NCBI RefSeq assembly: GCF_014898055.3
Contig: NW_023602073.1
Location: 84,796,678 to 84,860,677 of the forward strand
Origin: Talpa occidentalis
Taxonomy: Eukaryota; Chordata; Mammalia; Eulipotyphla; Talpidae
Direction: 5' to 3'
DNA: 64,000 bases
The notes beneath the pieces were generated by a model, which saw only the letters and a program-made list of their open reading frames with translations, had not been told where the DNA came from and did not search any database. Each line of letters begins with the position of its first letter. Within the stretch, counting starts at the first letter, position 1. The position numbers and the translations under genes were made by a program. Below are positions 11,140-22,358 of this stretch, piece after piece.

Positions 11140-11766
11140 CAAAAAAAGTCACATTAAAGGAACACTTAGGTTTTTCATGCCATGAAAATGAAAAGTACAA
11201 ATTGTTGGAAGTGGATCCAAACCTAGGGAAAAAAGGTGTTTTTTCCATATTATGTTTCACAGTCCATTGGGTATTCAGGTTGTGCGACCAAGGTTAAAAG
11301 GCAGATAAGTGCTCTTCAGGGATGAAACTAGTATACGACTCAAGATTCTGACAAAAGACAACCCAAATAATAGGTGCTGGCTCAGCATTTACTTATGGCA
11401 AGAGAGGAGAGAATGTGCTTATGATCCAGCCCCTCCTAGGACATCGACCTCTCATAACTAGCAGATTCACTCCATATCTGACATGAGCATTAGAGTTGCA
11501 CACATTTGACTTCATGCTGCAATAGAAGGACACTATACTGACCCTTCCCATAGGGCTTTAAATACAGAAGCCTGTGTTTAAGGGACATTGACATATATGC
11601 TTAAGCAGCACAAAGGAACAGTGAAAGATATTACCTCTGCAGAGCAAGCTCGTCACAGGTTTGGAGGCTCTTTATCTTCAAATAAGGAAATGTTTGGGAA
11701 CCAAGGCCACTCTTTTTGTTTATGTTGTTTGGAACTTTATTGCGTTTATCTTAAACATTGTCAACA
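11140..11766. other. Non-coding stretch after the coding-like remnant
   Basis: It may include more of the decayed sequence starting at 10951. No family is recognised. Confidence 0.35.

Positions 11767-11822
<56 letters not shown>
11767..11822 (+). repeat. (TC)n(AC)n microsatellite
   Basis: About ten TC units (11767-11786) are followed by about eighteen AC units. The apparent histidine/threonine-rich open frames across it are artefacts. Confidence 0.95.
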
Positions 11823-11826
<4 letters not shown>

Positions 11827-14639
11827 CTGTGTTGACTATATCAGGTGACAGATGTGTTAATTTCCAAGGACACTCTTATGACTCCGTGCATGGGGTGAGA
11901 AACTGCATATGATTGCCTTTCCAAACAGTAAATTACATTACAAGAACAAGGAAACAGGCACTATTCAAACTAGTAATATTTAATATACAAAAAAAGTTAA
12001 TATCAATGTTATGTTTGAAGTTATATTACAAATATGTTTTATCCTTCTTCATTTCCCAATAATTTTATAGCTCACAATAAAAGAGTGTTTAATGTTTTGA
12101 CAATTGTAAAGATAATGGGTCAATCATAATCTTTCCTATTGATTATTAAGATCACTTTGCATAATGAGGTTTGCTCATTTCCACAGCCCCACACTACTGT
12201 GTGAAGTGAAGATTGCCTGTGCACTTCTAATGTTGGTATTTTCTACAGAAAGAACAGTATTAAGCACCAAACAAGTTTACAAGATGAGATCATTGTAATT
12301 CTCTCAATATTGACTTTGATAGTCAACCTTTGAATTAAGCATTAAATTAAATTAGAGTATGAATAAGCATTTGCCCGGTGGAATAATTTGTGTTTATTGC
12401 ATGTTTACAAGACAAGGTGAGAAAACAATAATGGTTTTATTGACCTAGAACAGACTTGTGCCCCAAGTCTTATGTGTCTTTTCCACCTCCAAGATGAAAC
12501 TCATTCTTTGGTCTACTTTTGGCTTTTGCTCATTTCTATTCCATGTATTCATAGATAACTCTCTATGAACCCATGTACTCAGAGAGATATTGAAGTCAAA
12601 GGCTTAGTAGAGTGTTTCATTCATAGTAGATATTTAGAAAGTGATTACTGCATTACTGTGTGATTCTTTGCCTCCTGAATGAATCAGGGTACTCTGGCCT
12701 GAAGGAAGAGTCCAGATATACTTGACTAAAACAAGAGGATTTTTCTTAATCGAATAATGAGTCCAATGATATAATATATCCAGAATTAATTCAGAGGCAA
12801 GAACTTGTTTCAGCTTCTCTGTAACTCTTATTATCACCTTACAATTGCAAGAGATCTATGGCAGATTTGAGTATCTTGTCCCTACCAGAATATTCTTAGT
12901 AGGAGGGGAGAGAGGGTCTTGATATCCCTTTACCCTCTTTCTGACTCTCCTTTTTTTAATCCATGAAGAAAGTCTTCCCTGGAATACTTTCTAGCAAGCT
13001 TTCACCCAACATTCTTCATACAGGGGTAGATAGTACATTCAAATCCTAGTTGCGAAGGTGGTTGAGATGTTCAACTTTTGTCACAGGAGGTGGTCTCTGT
13101 TAGAAAGAAAGAAGCATGGAGACTGTTTGCAGCATAAAGATAAACATTTTTACCAACTATGAAAATATACAATTCCATAAGACTTTTATAAATCCCTGTT
13201 ATAGCTGTATTACCCATTTGTTTTGATTTTAATAATGACTCTGTAACATTTTTCTTAACATCTATATCTCTACATCCATAGAAATTTATTTCAAAAATTG
13301 TTTTGCATTTGCACAATAACATTAGATTTTCCTATGTTTCTGTCAACCCCTTTTTTATTTTCAAGACGAAAGGCTGTTTTCTGACATATGCATATTTTTA
13401 TTTCATTTGACCATTCCTTTATTGTGTAGCATGTCACATTTATATTCCCAAATCTTCTGAAACTAGTAACTTTCAAAATGTGATTTTTATACTGTTGTTC
13501 ATCAACTTTTATATTTATATTTTTCAGTTCATATTTTCCTCTTTATATTTAATTTTCTGACTTTTTTATTTAAATATTCTGGTCTTCTTTCTTTTTTGTC
13601 ATCTGTAGAATAACTTCCTAGTATATGGCTTCTCTCTACCCCTTAATCTGCCATTTTCAAAGATGTTTTCCAGTTCCCTATCTTGGTTATGGTGGTGGTT
13701 TTACAATGCTACACTTGTGTTCAAGTTTCATAAAATTATGCACACATTCAAAAGAGTAGGAAAACTGATAACATCTGAATAAGGTCAGTAGTTTTAGTTA
13801 ATTGTATTGTGCCAATGCTAGTTTCTTCATAAATTCTTATTTAAGATAATAGAGTCCTATTATAATAATTGACTTTCCCTTTTAACCACATATATCCTCC
13901 TATTACATAATGTTATAAGAAAAAAATCCTATCAATCAATGGCTTTAGCAAATCTACTGGTAGAAATAATACTGTGTTTTTACAAGCATAGATAGAAAAA
14001 GCTATTTAATTTTATTCCAGTGTCAAAATAGCTGACAAATAATTTATAATTATATTTCCTTATATTTTTCCTTCAATTTGACTGTATCATTCATTATTCC
14101 TTCCAATATGATTTTATCTTTGCTTCTAAAATATTTAAACTTTGTACTCATTTTTTGGTATCTTTATGACTTCCTCCTTCTGAGAGTCCTGATTTTTAAA
14201 TACCTATTTGTCTTCCTGTTATTTATAATTTTATATTCTTATTGATAAAAAAATCTCTTTCCCTTTTTGTCCCTGCCCTTACTACGTAGTCATTGGTCTG
14301 CTTCTCTGTGTAAGATACTACACAAGATGTAAAGGGAAGAAAATGCCTTTTCCAAGAAGTCAAGGCCTAGTGGAGAGACAAGTATCTAATACCAGTCATA
14401 TGAGACTCATAATTATAAATTTTCACAAATGCGGTGACCCTTTCCCAGACCTGTCCATTTTTCCTCTGTCTTTATCAGAAGCTGCAAGTTAGCAGAACAT
14501 AGCAAATACGTGAACCCCACTGTTGTTTAAACTTTAGTCCAATCTGATCTTCACCAAGATTTTAACAAAATTCTCAGTCTTTCTCTGGGAAAAGTTTAAG
14601 TCTTAATATAAAGCAATTGGAATGCTGCCTTCACTTTCA
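11823..14639. other. Non-coding stretch
   Basis: AT-rich, with no element I can name. Confidence 0.45.
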
Positions 14640-14790
14640 CTCAATGTATGAGTTTGGCTTACTTATTTAAACTTTACTAAGCTTTCATTTCCTCATCTAT
14701 AAAATATATAATAATACAGAGCTGTTGTGAGGACTATGTGGGACAACTGATGGAAAGCACTTAAGCACTTAGTACAATACCAAAAAATTT
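14640..14790 (+). repeat. MIR SINE fragment
   Basis: It matches the second half of the ancient MIR element, in order: TTTCATTTCCTCATCTATAAAA, then GCTGTTGTGAGGACTA, then AAAGCACTTAAGCACTTAGTA. It is diverged throughout, as expected for a Mesozoic repeat. Confidence 0.7.
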
Positions 14791-17342
14791 GCTAGCATAT
14801 CACCATGAATTTGTTTTTTTTTTCTCTTTTTTAATTATCAAGGTCAGTGACTTTTAGAAAATCAGTTTATTCATTTTCTACTGTCCAAACATTGATCAAG
14901 CAGTGTTCACTTTCTTTGTAAGAATCCATTTGTTCTAGATAAAGACCTCCTTCAAAACAAATTTGTTATATTTCATACACTTTGGGGTATGAATTTAATT
15001 CCTGTGATCTTTATTTCTTTTTTGGCTTAGTGTTAATGTATTTCTGGTTTACTGCTCCCCTCGATGGCCCTCTAATCAGTCTCTCTCTACCCCCTCCGTG
15101 TGTAGGGGGGAGAATAGAAGGAGGGAAGAGAGATGACCCTCTATTCTGAGTAGCTTTCCCTTTAATTGAATTTTTCCCCATTTTCATAGAGATTAGTATT
15201 GACATACATAATACCAGAACATTTATCTAAGATGTCCTCTGAATATTTGGGGTTGAGAGCTCACATGTTGAGGTAGCAAAAAGCATTGCTACCAAGTCTC
15301 CTGAGATTAAAAAGAGTGGCCAGAAAGGCACTAGAATAGAGCTCCATTCAGACAGGGGATGGTATGCACCTCATGAATTTTTTTTTTTATTAATGATGAC
15401 TCAGAATGGAAGCAAATTGTTTTTAACTATTTAAACCAATCACCAAAATTCCAAATACAGAAAATGAACCACAGAGATCCCCTTAAAGAATAATTTAAAC
15501 ACAAGTACATCCCCAGAAAATCAGCAGCAAAATTTGAAAGAGTGGGAAGACCAATGAGGTATGTGGGGAGTTAGAGAATGAACTAGTGAGTGTTGCCCTC
15601 AGAATCCCATGAGGACATGAGGCTTCCAAAGAAGGAGGGACCAAGGAAAGGATTCCCCAGACTGTCCCTTATTAAGGGTCTTTAAAAATATCCCTTTATA
15701 AAAACAACCCTACTCTTCCTGACCTAGTACAAAACAGCACTCTTAATGGAATCTCACATGTCTTCATCAAAAATTGCTTGATTGTAACCAGGGATGACTG
15801 TAAGGTAATTGAGCTTAAGCTTCAGGGCCCCCAACTAAAGTTTCATGGATCCTGTACAGAAATCTCTATTGTAATTGTTGAAAAATTGAATTTTTCTTCT
15901 GAAATAGGTTCTTAAAATGGTGTATGTTTCAGACCCACAAGCATGGGTCTTCTCTAGTTGTCAAATACGGAAATTCATTTAAAACAACTCAATTTACTCA
16001 AAACATAGGATCTTTGTTTCTTGTTTCTACTTCTCTCACCGTGTCTACTCTATTTTTCAACTCTCTATAAAACAGTTCTCTCTGCTCATGGCCTCCAGGC
16101 CCTACTAGATCTCTGAATTTGGGTGTAGTTCTGGCTAGCAGTGGTGCTAAACTTGGCTCCAACTCTACATGAACTGTCAAACCAAATTTCCACATGCAAG
16201 TAGCTGACCCTTGTCTTTATGCTCCAATTCCGTATTCCTCAAAGAGGGATCCAGCTGTTCGACCCAGGTCAGTTGTCACCTCCATGCACCCAGCTGTATT
16301 AGGCTCACTGGGAAGATCCTCTCTAAGAGAACTGTTTTTTGGGAGAGTGGGAAGGCAAACTCTCCAAGGAGGAGTGAGTGGGTTGGCATGAATGTCATGT
16401 CTACTGAATTTAAAAGGAAGTTGACTCAGTGTTTTCAATCTACTTAAGATATACTAATAACTGAACAAGGAAGGGCAATGGCAAATAACTTGTTTTCTCA
16501 CTGTGATTCAGAGTACTCAGAAACCTCTGTTTTCCTACTGTCTTCTTAAATTTTTTAATAACTTTCAAATCTCTCAGCAAATAGTTTTCAAAAGATGTTT
16601 TTACTAATTCTCAAAATATTTCATAAGTTCTTTCTAATATTATAGCACCCTGAAGTGACTGATAAGCTAGGAAAAATGCCTAACCAATGTCTTTTTTACA
16701 TCTAAAAATAGTAACACTTGTTTATTTTCCTCTAGGTTAAATACCTTTGTACTTCTATTCATAGGAGCACAGCCAAAAAAGATAAATTGTGTGATTTTTC
16801 TGGAGAACATAGACAAAAAACTGGAAGCAACTATGGCAGTTTAATTGACTCAATTGCTTTAAATATATTCTGTAATGGGCAAAGAATGTATTTCTTAGCA
16901 AGCAGGTAAATCTTAAATGTGTTCGATGGGAATATAAGAAAGGCATGATCCCACACGTATGAGGAAACCTGCTTTGTATGCCCACACTATAAAGCCACAG
17001 AGTGACCAGTTTCTCCAGACCCTCCCTAATACATTGATCCTTGTGAGCAAATTACCAGACAGTTCTATACAGTCAAACAAGTCTGTTCTCAGGAGGTAAG
17101 GTGTATTATCTTAACACTAATAATCATACCACTTTAGAAATAAGTTTGTCTTTGATGCAATTGCCTTTTCTCAATAATGCATCCCTGAAATTCACATTTT
17201 AGATTCCTGTTTTTCTTTGATTGCACAATTACTTTTCTTATTAAACCCAGTGCAATTTACTGAAAAGACTCTAAAGGACTTAGGGAAGGGCAACTTTAGT
17301 TGCTAAGAAAGAGCCAGGTTGACAACCACTCTGAGAAATAAT
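14791..17342. other. Non-coding stretch, possible old repeat at 15990-16440
   Basis: No gene. Positions 15990-16440 are more GC-rich and show overlapping short frames on both strands (65-78 codons). This could be an old DNA transposon or LTR, but I cannot name it. Confidence 0.35.
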
Positions 17343-17350
17343 AAAAACTA

Positions 17351-17510
17351 TGGTGTGGCAGACCTCTCCTGTCCCGCCTGCTGCTCCCCTCAGCAGTGTT
17401 TTTGGTCGTCCCTGTTCTGCTCCCCGCTCTCTCTCTGGTGAATCCTCTCACCCTCCCGCACCTCTGGCCTGTACCCCAGTTCTTGTATAAATAAATTTTA
17501 AAAAATTTAA
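17351..17510 (+). mobile_element. 5'-truncated tRNA-derived SINE
   Basis: It carries only the 3' half of the SINE (from GCAGACCTCTCCTG to TTCTTGTATAAATAAATTTT). The tRNA-like head is missing. The TSD AAAAACTA is at 17343-17350 and 17511-17518. The truncation and TSD indicate L1-type integration. Its sequence (CTGGCCTGTACCCCAG) places it in the older subfamily. Confidence 0.85.
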
Positions 17511-17518
17511 AAAAACTA

Positions 17519-18356
17519 ATTGTTAAAAACAGTTCAATAGTAGGTAAAGGGAAATAGATAGACCCAAGAAAAGACTGACAAATTCTTACCTGGACAATAA
17601 AGCAAGTAATTAGTTCCCTATTGATGTGGGTATATCTATAATAAATACTTCTTTAGAGTTTGTTTTCTACTTTGTTAGAATGTCTTATATATTCTGAAAA
17701 TTAATGTTTTAAAACAGTGGTGGAACATGGGTAGCATAAAAAGTTACAGGTAAAAATGTCAATATTTAATTTGCTATGACACAGGAGGTTTGGTGAGGGA
17801 TAAGCGAAACAAGTGCACATATGGAGGAGTAAAAATAGCACCCCAAAGTAATGTAGACACGTAAATGACTGATAATTTAATAAAAATAAATTCATATTAC
17901 ACAGTTAATTTATGAGTATTGTGTACTGTAAGTAAACAATAGAAGTATGAGCTTTCTTTTGACCACTTTCTCCTAGCAGGGGAATAATAGGTGCCTGGTA
18001 GCAGCATTTTTTTTTCCTCAGCCCATATCTGTTTCCTTATTGACGTTGCGGAGAGACTGCAGCCTCCCTCTGCAGGCAGCTCAATGCCCAAGTACCAAAG
18101 CTGCCTAGATCTTGCTGCCATGTCATAAATTCTTGTGTCTCTATATATCATTCTCCCTTATTCTCTATTTTTACTTAAACTGGCCTCATTCTTACTCTCT
18201 TTCCCTAGTGCCTGAAATGCAGCATGCGCACTCACCTGGTCTCTGTAATGTGAATTCTGTTTCCAGTGCTACCTGGCTCTCTGTGCTACTGCCATTCTTT
18301 TTACCATCAGTAAAGCATTAATAGACCAATGAGACTACAAATCTGTATACTTACTA
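17519..18356. other. Non-coding stretch
   Basis: Nothing recognisable. Two short frames here (17701-17895 minus and 18112-18321 plus) lack homology cues. Confidence 0.45.
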
Positions 18357-18357
18357 C

Positions 18358-18358
18358 A

Positions 18359-18400
<42 letters not shown>
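18358..18400 (+). repeat. (CA)n microsatellite
   Basis: About 21 CA/AC units without interruption. Confidence 0.95.
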
Positions 18401-18403
<3 letters not shown>

Positions 18404-18731
18404 ACTAAATAAGCACTGTCTTAGTAGCCTTACTAACTTAATGCCAATTCTAAAATACCAAACTTTCTCCGGAAGCAACGTTTGCTTACTTGGAAAATCT
18501 GGGTCAGTACCTGACCTCAGTTAAGTCTTTATCTCAACTTTGTTTTCTTTTTCAGTATTAGCCTAGTTATTTGCAAAAAAGTCTGATGTTTTTGCAATAA
18601 GGTAATATCATTAGACATTAAAAATGTTAACAGGAGCCAAAACTTGAATGAATTTGGCTTTATGAAACCATGCAGAGGTAATTGAAAATGCTAGTTTCTG
18701 TCAGTAATGACATTAATATGTAATTTAGTTT

Positions 18732-18732
<1 letters not shown>
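18401..18732. other. Non-coding stretch
   Basis: Unique AT-rich sequence between two CA microsatellites. No repeat is recognised. Confidence 0.45.
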
Positions 18733-18772
<40 letters not shown>

Positions 18773-18782
18773 TCACTCACAC
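18733..18782 (+). repeat. (CA)n with CACT end
   Basis: CA repeat grading into ACTC units at its 3' end. Confidence 0.93.
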
Positions 18783-18837
18783 AGTCCCAAATATCTTAGT
18801 GAAGTTTTTGTGTTAACTAAATTAGAAATGCTGTAAT

Positions 18838-19099
18838 GGGCCTCCCCCGTGGCGCAGCGGTTGAGCACTGGGTTGCTAGGCTGCCTGCAGCCTCTGCAGC
18901 GACGGTTCGATCCCCAGATGCTCCCCGGCCACTGGAGGAGGGTCCCACATGGTGCGCAGACCTCTCCTGCCGCCCGCTGCTCCCCTCAGCAGTGTACTTC
19001 GGTCCTTCTGCCTGCTCTGCTCCCCACTCTGGCTCTGGTGAATTCTCTCATGCTCCCCGCGCTTCTGACTGTATCCAGTGCTTGTATAAATAAATAAAT
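18838..19099 (+). mobile_element. tRNA-derived SINE, young subfamily
   Basis: A box TGGCGCAGCGG and B box GGTTCGATCCC are intact, and the tail is (AAAT)n. The 20-bp TSD (AAATTAGAAATGC...) at 18819-18838 is repeated without change at 19100-19119. This is one of the clearest insertions in the window. Confidence 0.93.
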
Positions 19100-19365
19100 A
19101 AATTAGAAATGCTGTAATGCTATAGATTTACATAAATCTTTATGTATTTAGACTATATGCATATAGATTATGAAAACTGTATAAATCTATATGTGTTTAA
19201 TAATTTCATTACTTGTATTTCCTTTTCATTTATTTTAAAAATTTTGAATAATAAAATTTTCAGCCTGATTTTTTAAATTTCAGATGTTTGACATTTTCAG
19301 TCAGAGGGACTGATTTATATTGTATGGAAATGGAAAAATTAGAGTCCTAACAATTAGACCAAACT

Positions 19366-19641
19366 AGGAGCTCCCTGGTGGCACAAGGGGTTAAGCACAG
19401 CACTGTGAAGCAATCTGCAGCCTCTGCAGCACAAGTTCGATCCCCAGCCGGCCAGGGAGCAACCCACATGGTACAGCAGACCTCTCCTGACTCGCCCACT
19501 GCTCCCCTCAGCAGTGTATTTCAGTCAGTCAGCTTGTTCTGCTCCCCACTCTGTCTCTGATGAATCCTCTCACCCCCTGCATCTCTGACCTGTAACACAG
19601 CTCTTGTATGAATAAATAAATAAATCTTTTTTTAAAAAAGG
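19366..19641 (+). mobile_element. tRNA-derived SINE, older subfamily
   Basis: The older head reads GTGGCACAAGGGGTTAAGCA, with B box AGTTCGATCCC. The body has CTGTCTCTGATGAATCC and a TGTATGAATAAATAAATAAATC tail. The TSD AATTAGACCAAA is at 19352-19363 and 19642-19653. The head and the GGCCAGGGAGCAACCCACATGG segment separate it from the young subfamily. Confidence 0.9.
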
Positions 19642-19653
19642 AATTAGACCAAA

Positions 19654-20015
19654 TTTTCCACATTTGAGTGACTATTTCAACATTGTTTAAATTATAAACT
19701 AGTGAAGTTTCTGCTATTTGGAAAATCACTCCATGAGAATAATTAAGAAATTATTCATGCCTTTGATCCAGGAAACGCTTGTTGAGAAACGTCTACCTTT
19801 ATGGTCTGCATTATATTACGTATAGTCCTTCACTTAATATTGACAGTATCTTTGGAGGAACCATGAGTCTGAAGTAGTGAAATATGTAAATCCTGCACCT
19901 GAATCCCAAATCCTCTGGATCTGAATCATAATTTCTTTCCATGTCATTATGTAGTCCCTTTGTTTTTTGATGTTCTACCTATTGACTCAGTAGTCATTGA
20001 AGTGTGGCTATGTCT
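19654..20015. other. Non-coding stretch before the full-length L1
   Basis: Unique AT-rich sequence. No repeat is recognised. Confidence 0.45.
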
Positions 20016-20030
20016 AAAAGTTATCATGAA
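20016..20030 (+). repeat. Left TSD of full-length L1
   Basis: AAAAGTTATCATGAA. The same 15 bases end the element at 26430-26444, with the leading A's shared with the poly(A). The preceding TCT/AAAA fits the L1 endonuclease site. Confidence 0.92.
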
Positions 20031-20050
20031 CATTACTGGGGGGGCGGAGC

Positions 20051-20061
20051 AACATGGCGGC
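20051..20061 (+). promoter_or_regulatory. YY1-type motif at L1 5' end
   Basis: AACATGGCGGC fits the YY1 consensus AANATGGCGGC. In human L1 a YY1 site near the 5' end sets the transcription start. The equivalent position here, about 14 bases into the G-rich start, supports the same role by inference. Confidence 0.65.
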
Positions 20062-20575
20062 GAGGAGACGCTGCGAGTAAGATCTCCCATTAAAAAAAGT
20101 GAATAGGGAGGAAAAGCGGCAGGTCCCAGTGAGAACTGGGACACGGAAGATAAACGGGTGACGCCAGCGAACTGCCCGAAGAAGAAAGTGGCCATAAAAG
20201 AGGACTAGAAGGGAGGGAAGCGCAGAACCCTGCTCCCCTCCCCCGCCCACAGAGGCGGCACTCTCCGACCGGCAGAGAGGAGGAAACAACACACCAAAAC
20301 GGCCCACAAGAACAAACGACGCAGCAAGCGGGACTGTGAGTGGAAAGGAACTATTGCAGCCACCACACCCCGTGAACGGGAGCTGAGGCGAACCCTGCAG
20401 GATCCGCCGCGGCGGTGAGCTAACGGCTCCGGGCGCCATTAGAGAAGAACAAAGACCCCGGGAGACTCACACACAGCCCTGGCTGCCGGTAAGCTGGCGC
20501 GGGAAAGCGGCGCGCTTGGCACGCTTGAAAAGCAAGTGCAGACCGGGATCGCGGCTGCCCAGATCCCCGCGCCTG

Positions 20576-20617
20576 CGACCTAGGCTTGCGGGGAGACGAC
20601 CTAGGCTTGCGGGGAGA
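20576..20617 (+). repeat. 21-bp tandem duplication in L1 5'UTR
   Basis: The unit CGACCTAGGCTTGCGGGGAG+A occurs twice back to back (20576-20596, 20597-20617) without mismatch. Confidence 0.93.
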
Positions 20618-21266
20618 CACGCGGAGGTCCTCACTGAGGTGAAGGTCCCTCCCTGAGTGAGCAGGAACCAGGCGCCCAGGCACAGGAGCAATGCAAAAGG
20701 CGCCATTCCCGCGCCACTGAACTGGGCTACAGCCCGCGTCCTGGAACTGAGGGCTTTGAACTGAGACCCGAGACCCGGGGCACGAAAATTCGGGGCGTGG
20801 TTTCTCCACGACGGTGGGGCACAAGGCAGACACAGCACCCCAAAGCTGTTGAGGTGTACCCTACCATTCCCGCTCTGTTCTCTGTCCCACGGGGTGGGGG
20901 GAGGCGAAAAACAGCCCCCCAAGGACAATAGGAGAGATCTCTGGCGCCACCTAGCGACCAGGAAAAAAAAAAGTCACTAACACCCTATAAAACAGGACAT
21001 TTCTTAAGACTGCTTGAAAAGGGCAGAAGGTTTCTGGAGGACCCAGTGGCCAGCCGGGAAGTTATTCCACGCCAGGCCCCTTCCGACCAGCAGTCTGAGC
21101 CCACAGAGGGAGCAGGCACCCACGTCCGGGGCAGACCGGGTGCGCAGAAGAGGGTGCCTGAAACCGGAGGCGCAGGGACTGCATCCCGCTTCGCCATTTG
21201 AGAACAGGGACATTTCTTCAGTAAAAACTGCCTAAAACCAGCAGAAAGCTCCCCCAGAAGACAGAG

Positions 21267-22294
21267 ATGGCTCCTGGAAGAGCCAGAGGGGAGCGGAGAA
21301 GTTCACCCAAGATGCCAGTCAGTCCGAGCAACACAATGTCCCAACGCATACGACAAATTAGAAAACAGACAGTAGGGAGTAGAAGAACCACACGCAACCT
21401 AACAACTCCTCAGGAAAGAAGCACACCACAAAAAGAAAACCACTCCCCAGATTGCAACGACAGCAACTTGGAAGAACTTCTGAGCCTTCCAGAAAGAGAA
21501 TTTAAAATTGCCATGATTAAAAAAGTGATAGATCAGAAGAAGGAAATTGAGTCCCTAAAGAGGGAAGTAAGAGAAATGCAGGAGATCAAAGAATTAATGG
21601 AGGAACTAAAGAAATCTGGGAAAAGCAATGAAAGCAGAATAGATGAAATGGAAGAACGAATAAGTAATCTTGAAGACACAGAAATAAAAAGAACCAAAAC
21701 AGAAAAGGAAAGAGAAGTACGAAGGAAAAAGAATGAAGAAAGACTTCGGGAACTATCTGACTCCATGAGGAAAGGAAATATAAGAGTTATAGGAATTCCA
21801 GAAGGAGAGGAGAGAGATGTAGGAACAGAGAAAATATTCCAGGAGATAATTGAAGAGAACTTCCCAAATGCGAAGAAGGAGCTGAAAATTGATATACAAG
21901 AAGCAAGAAGAACACCAAACTTCCACGACGAAAGGAAAACACAGCAAGACACATAATAGTAAAGCTCCCAAGAATCCAGGACAAGGAAAAAATGATGAAG
22001 CTGACAAGAGGGAAGAAACAGATAACATTCAAAGGAAAACCAATCAGGCTGACATCAGACTTCTCTGAAGAAACACTACGGGCAAGGAGAGAGTGGAGGG
22101 ACATAGTCAACAGACTCCAAGAAAACAGATGCCAACCAAGAATACTCTATCCCGCAAAGCTCTCTTTCCTCCATGAAGAAAGAATATGGACCTTCCCAGA
22201 CAAAGAGAAACTCCGGAATTTCATTGCGACTAAACCCCCACTCCAAAAAATACTACAAGGAATCCTAAAGCCAGAACCTCAGAGGGACGAATAA
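21267..22294 (+). pseudogene. L1 ORF1 (RNA-binding chaperone), one frameshift
   Basis: ORF1p coats L1 RNA as a trimer and acts as a nucleic-acid chaperone in the cytoplasmic RNP. Starting at ATG 21267, the order is a basic N-terminus, a long charged coiled coil (about residues 65-170, with EIESLKREVREMQ and RIDEMEERISNLEDTE), then the RRM (from NIRVIGIPEG, about residue 172). The frame is then lost near 21935-21950, with a TAA at 21954-21956. The rest of the RRM and the C-terminal domain continue in another frame (ARHIIVKLP, then TLRARREWRDIVNRLQ and ILYPAKLSF) to the stop at 22292-22294. The shift equals loss of one base. Joined length would be about 342 codons, normal for the family. Confidence 0.93.
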
Positions 22295-22358
22295 CAACGA
22301 AAGAAGACCAAAAAAAAAAAAAAAAGTTATTAATAAAATCAAAGGAAAGACAAACATA
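22295..22358 (+). other. L1 inter-ORF spacer with A16
   Basis: 64 bases between the ORF1 stop and the ORF2 ATG, containing an A-run at 22310-22325. Human L1 also has a 63-bp spacer. ORF2 is translated inefficiently after ORF1 in known L1s. Confidence 0.85.

Larger units (their letters stand above)
20031..21266 (+). promoter_or_regulatory. L1 5'UTR / internal promoter
   Basis: GC-rich leader of about 1.2 kb, unlike the AT-rich surroundings. It starts with seven bases (CATTACT) not explained by the TSD, then a G-run. By analogy with other mammalian L1s it should contain an internal Pol II promoter. It holds a perfect 21-bp tandem duplication (20576-20617) and three overlapping antisense open frames. 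Confidence 0.85.

Noticed and set aside
11560..11620. U6-like snRNA pseudogene (TATATGCTTAAGCAGCAC)
   Set aside because: Only a few bases resemble U6 and the conserved 5' end and ACAGAGA region are missing.
11588..11912. Open frames of 83-86 codons with His/Thr repeats
   Set aside because: They are translations of the (TC)n(AC)n microsatellite in two frames.
20420..20928. Possible host gene in the GC-rich block
   Set aside because: The block is the 5'UTR of the full-length L1, bracketed by its TSD and followed by ORF1.
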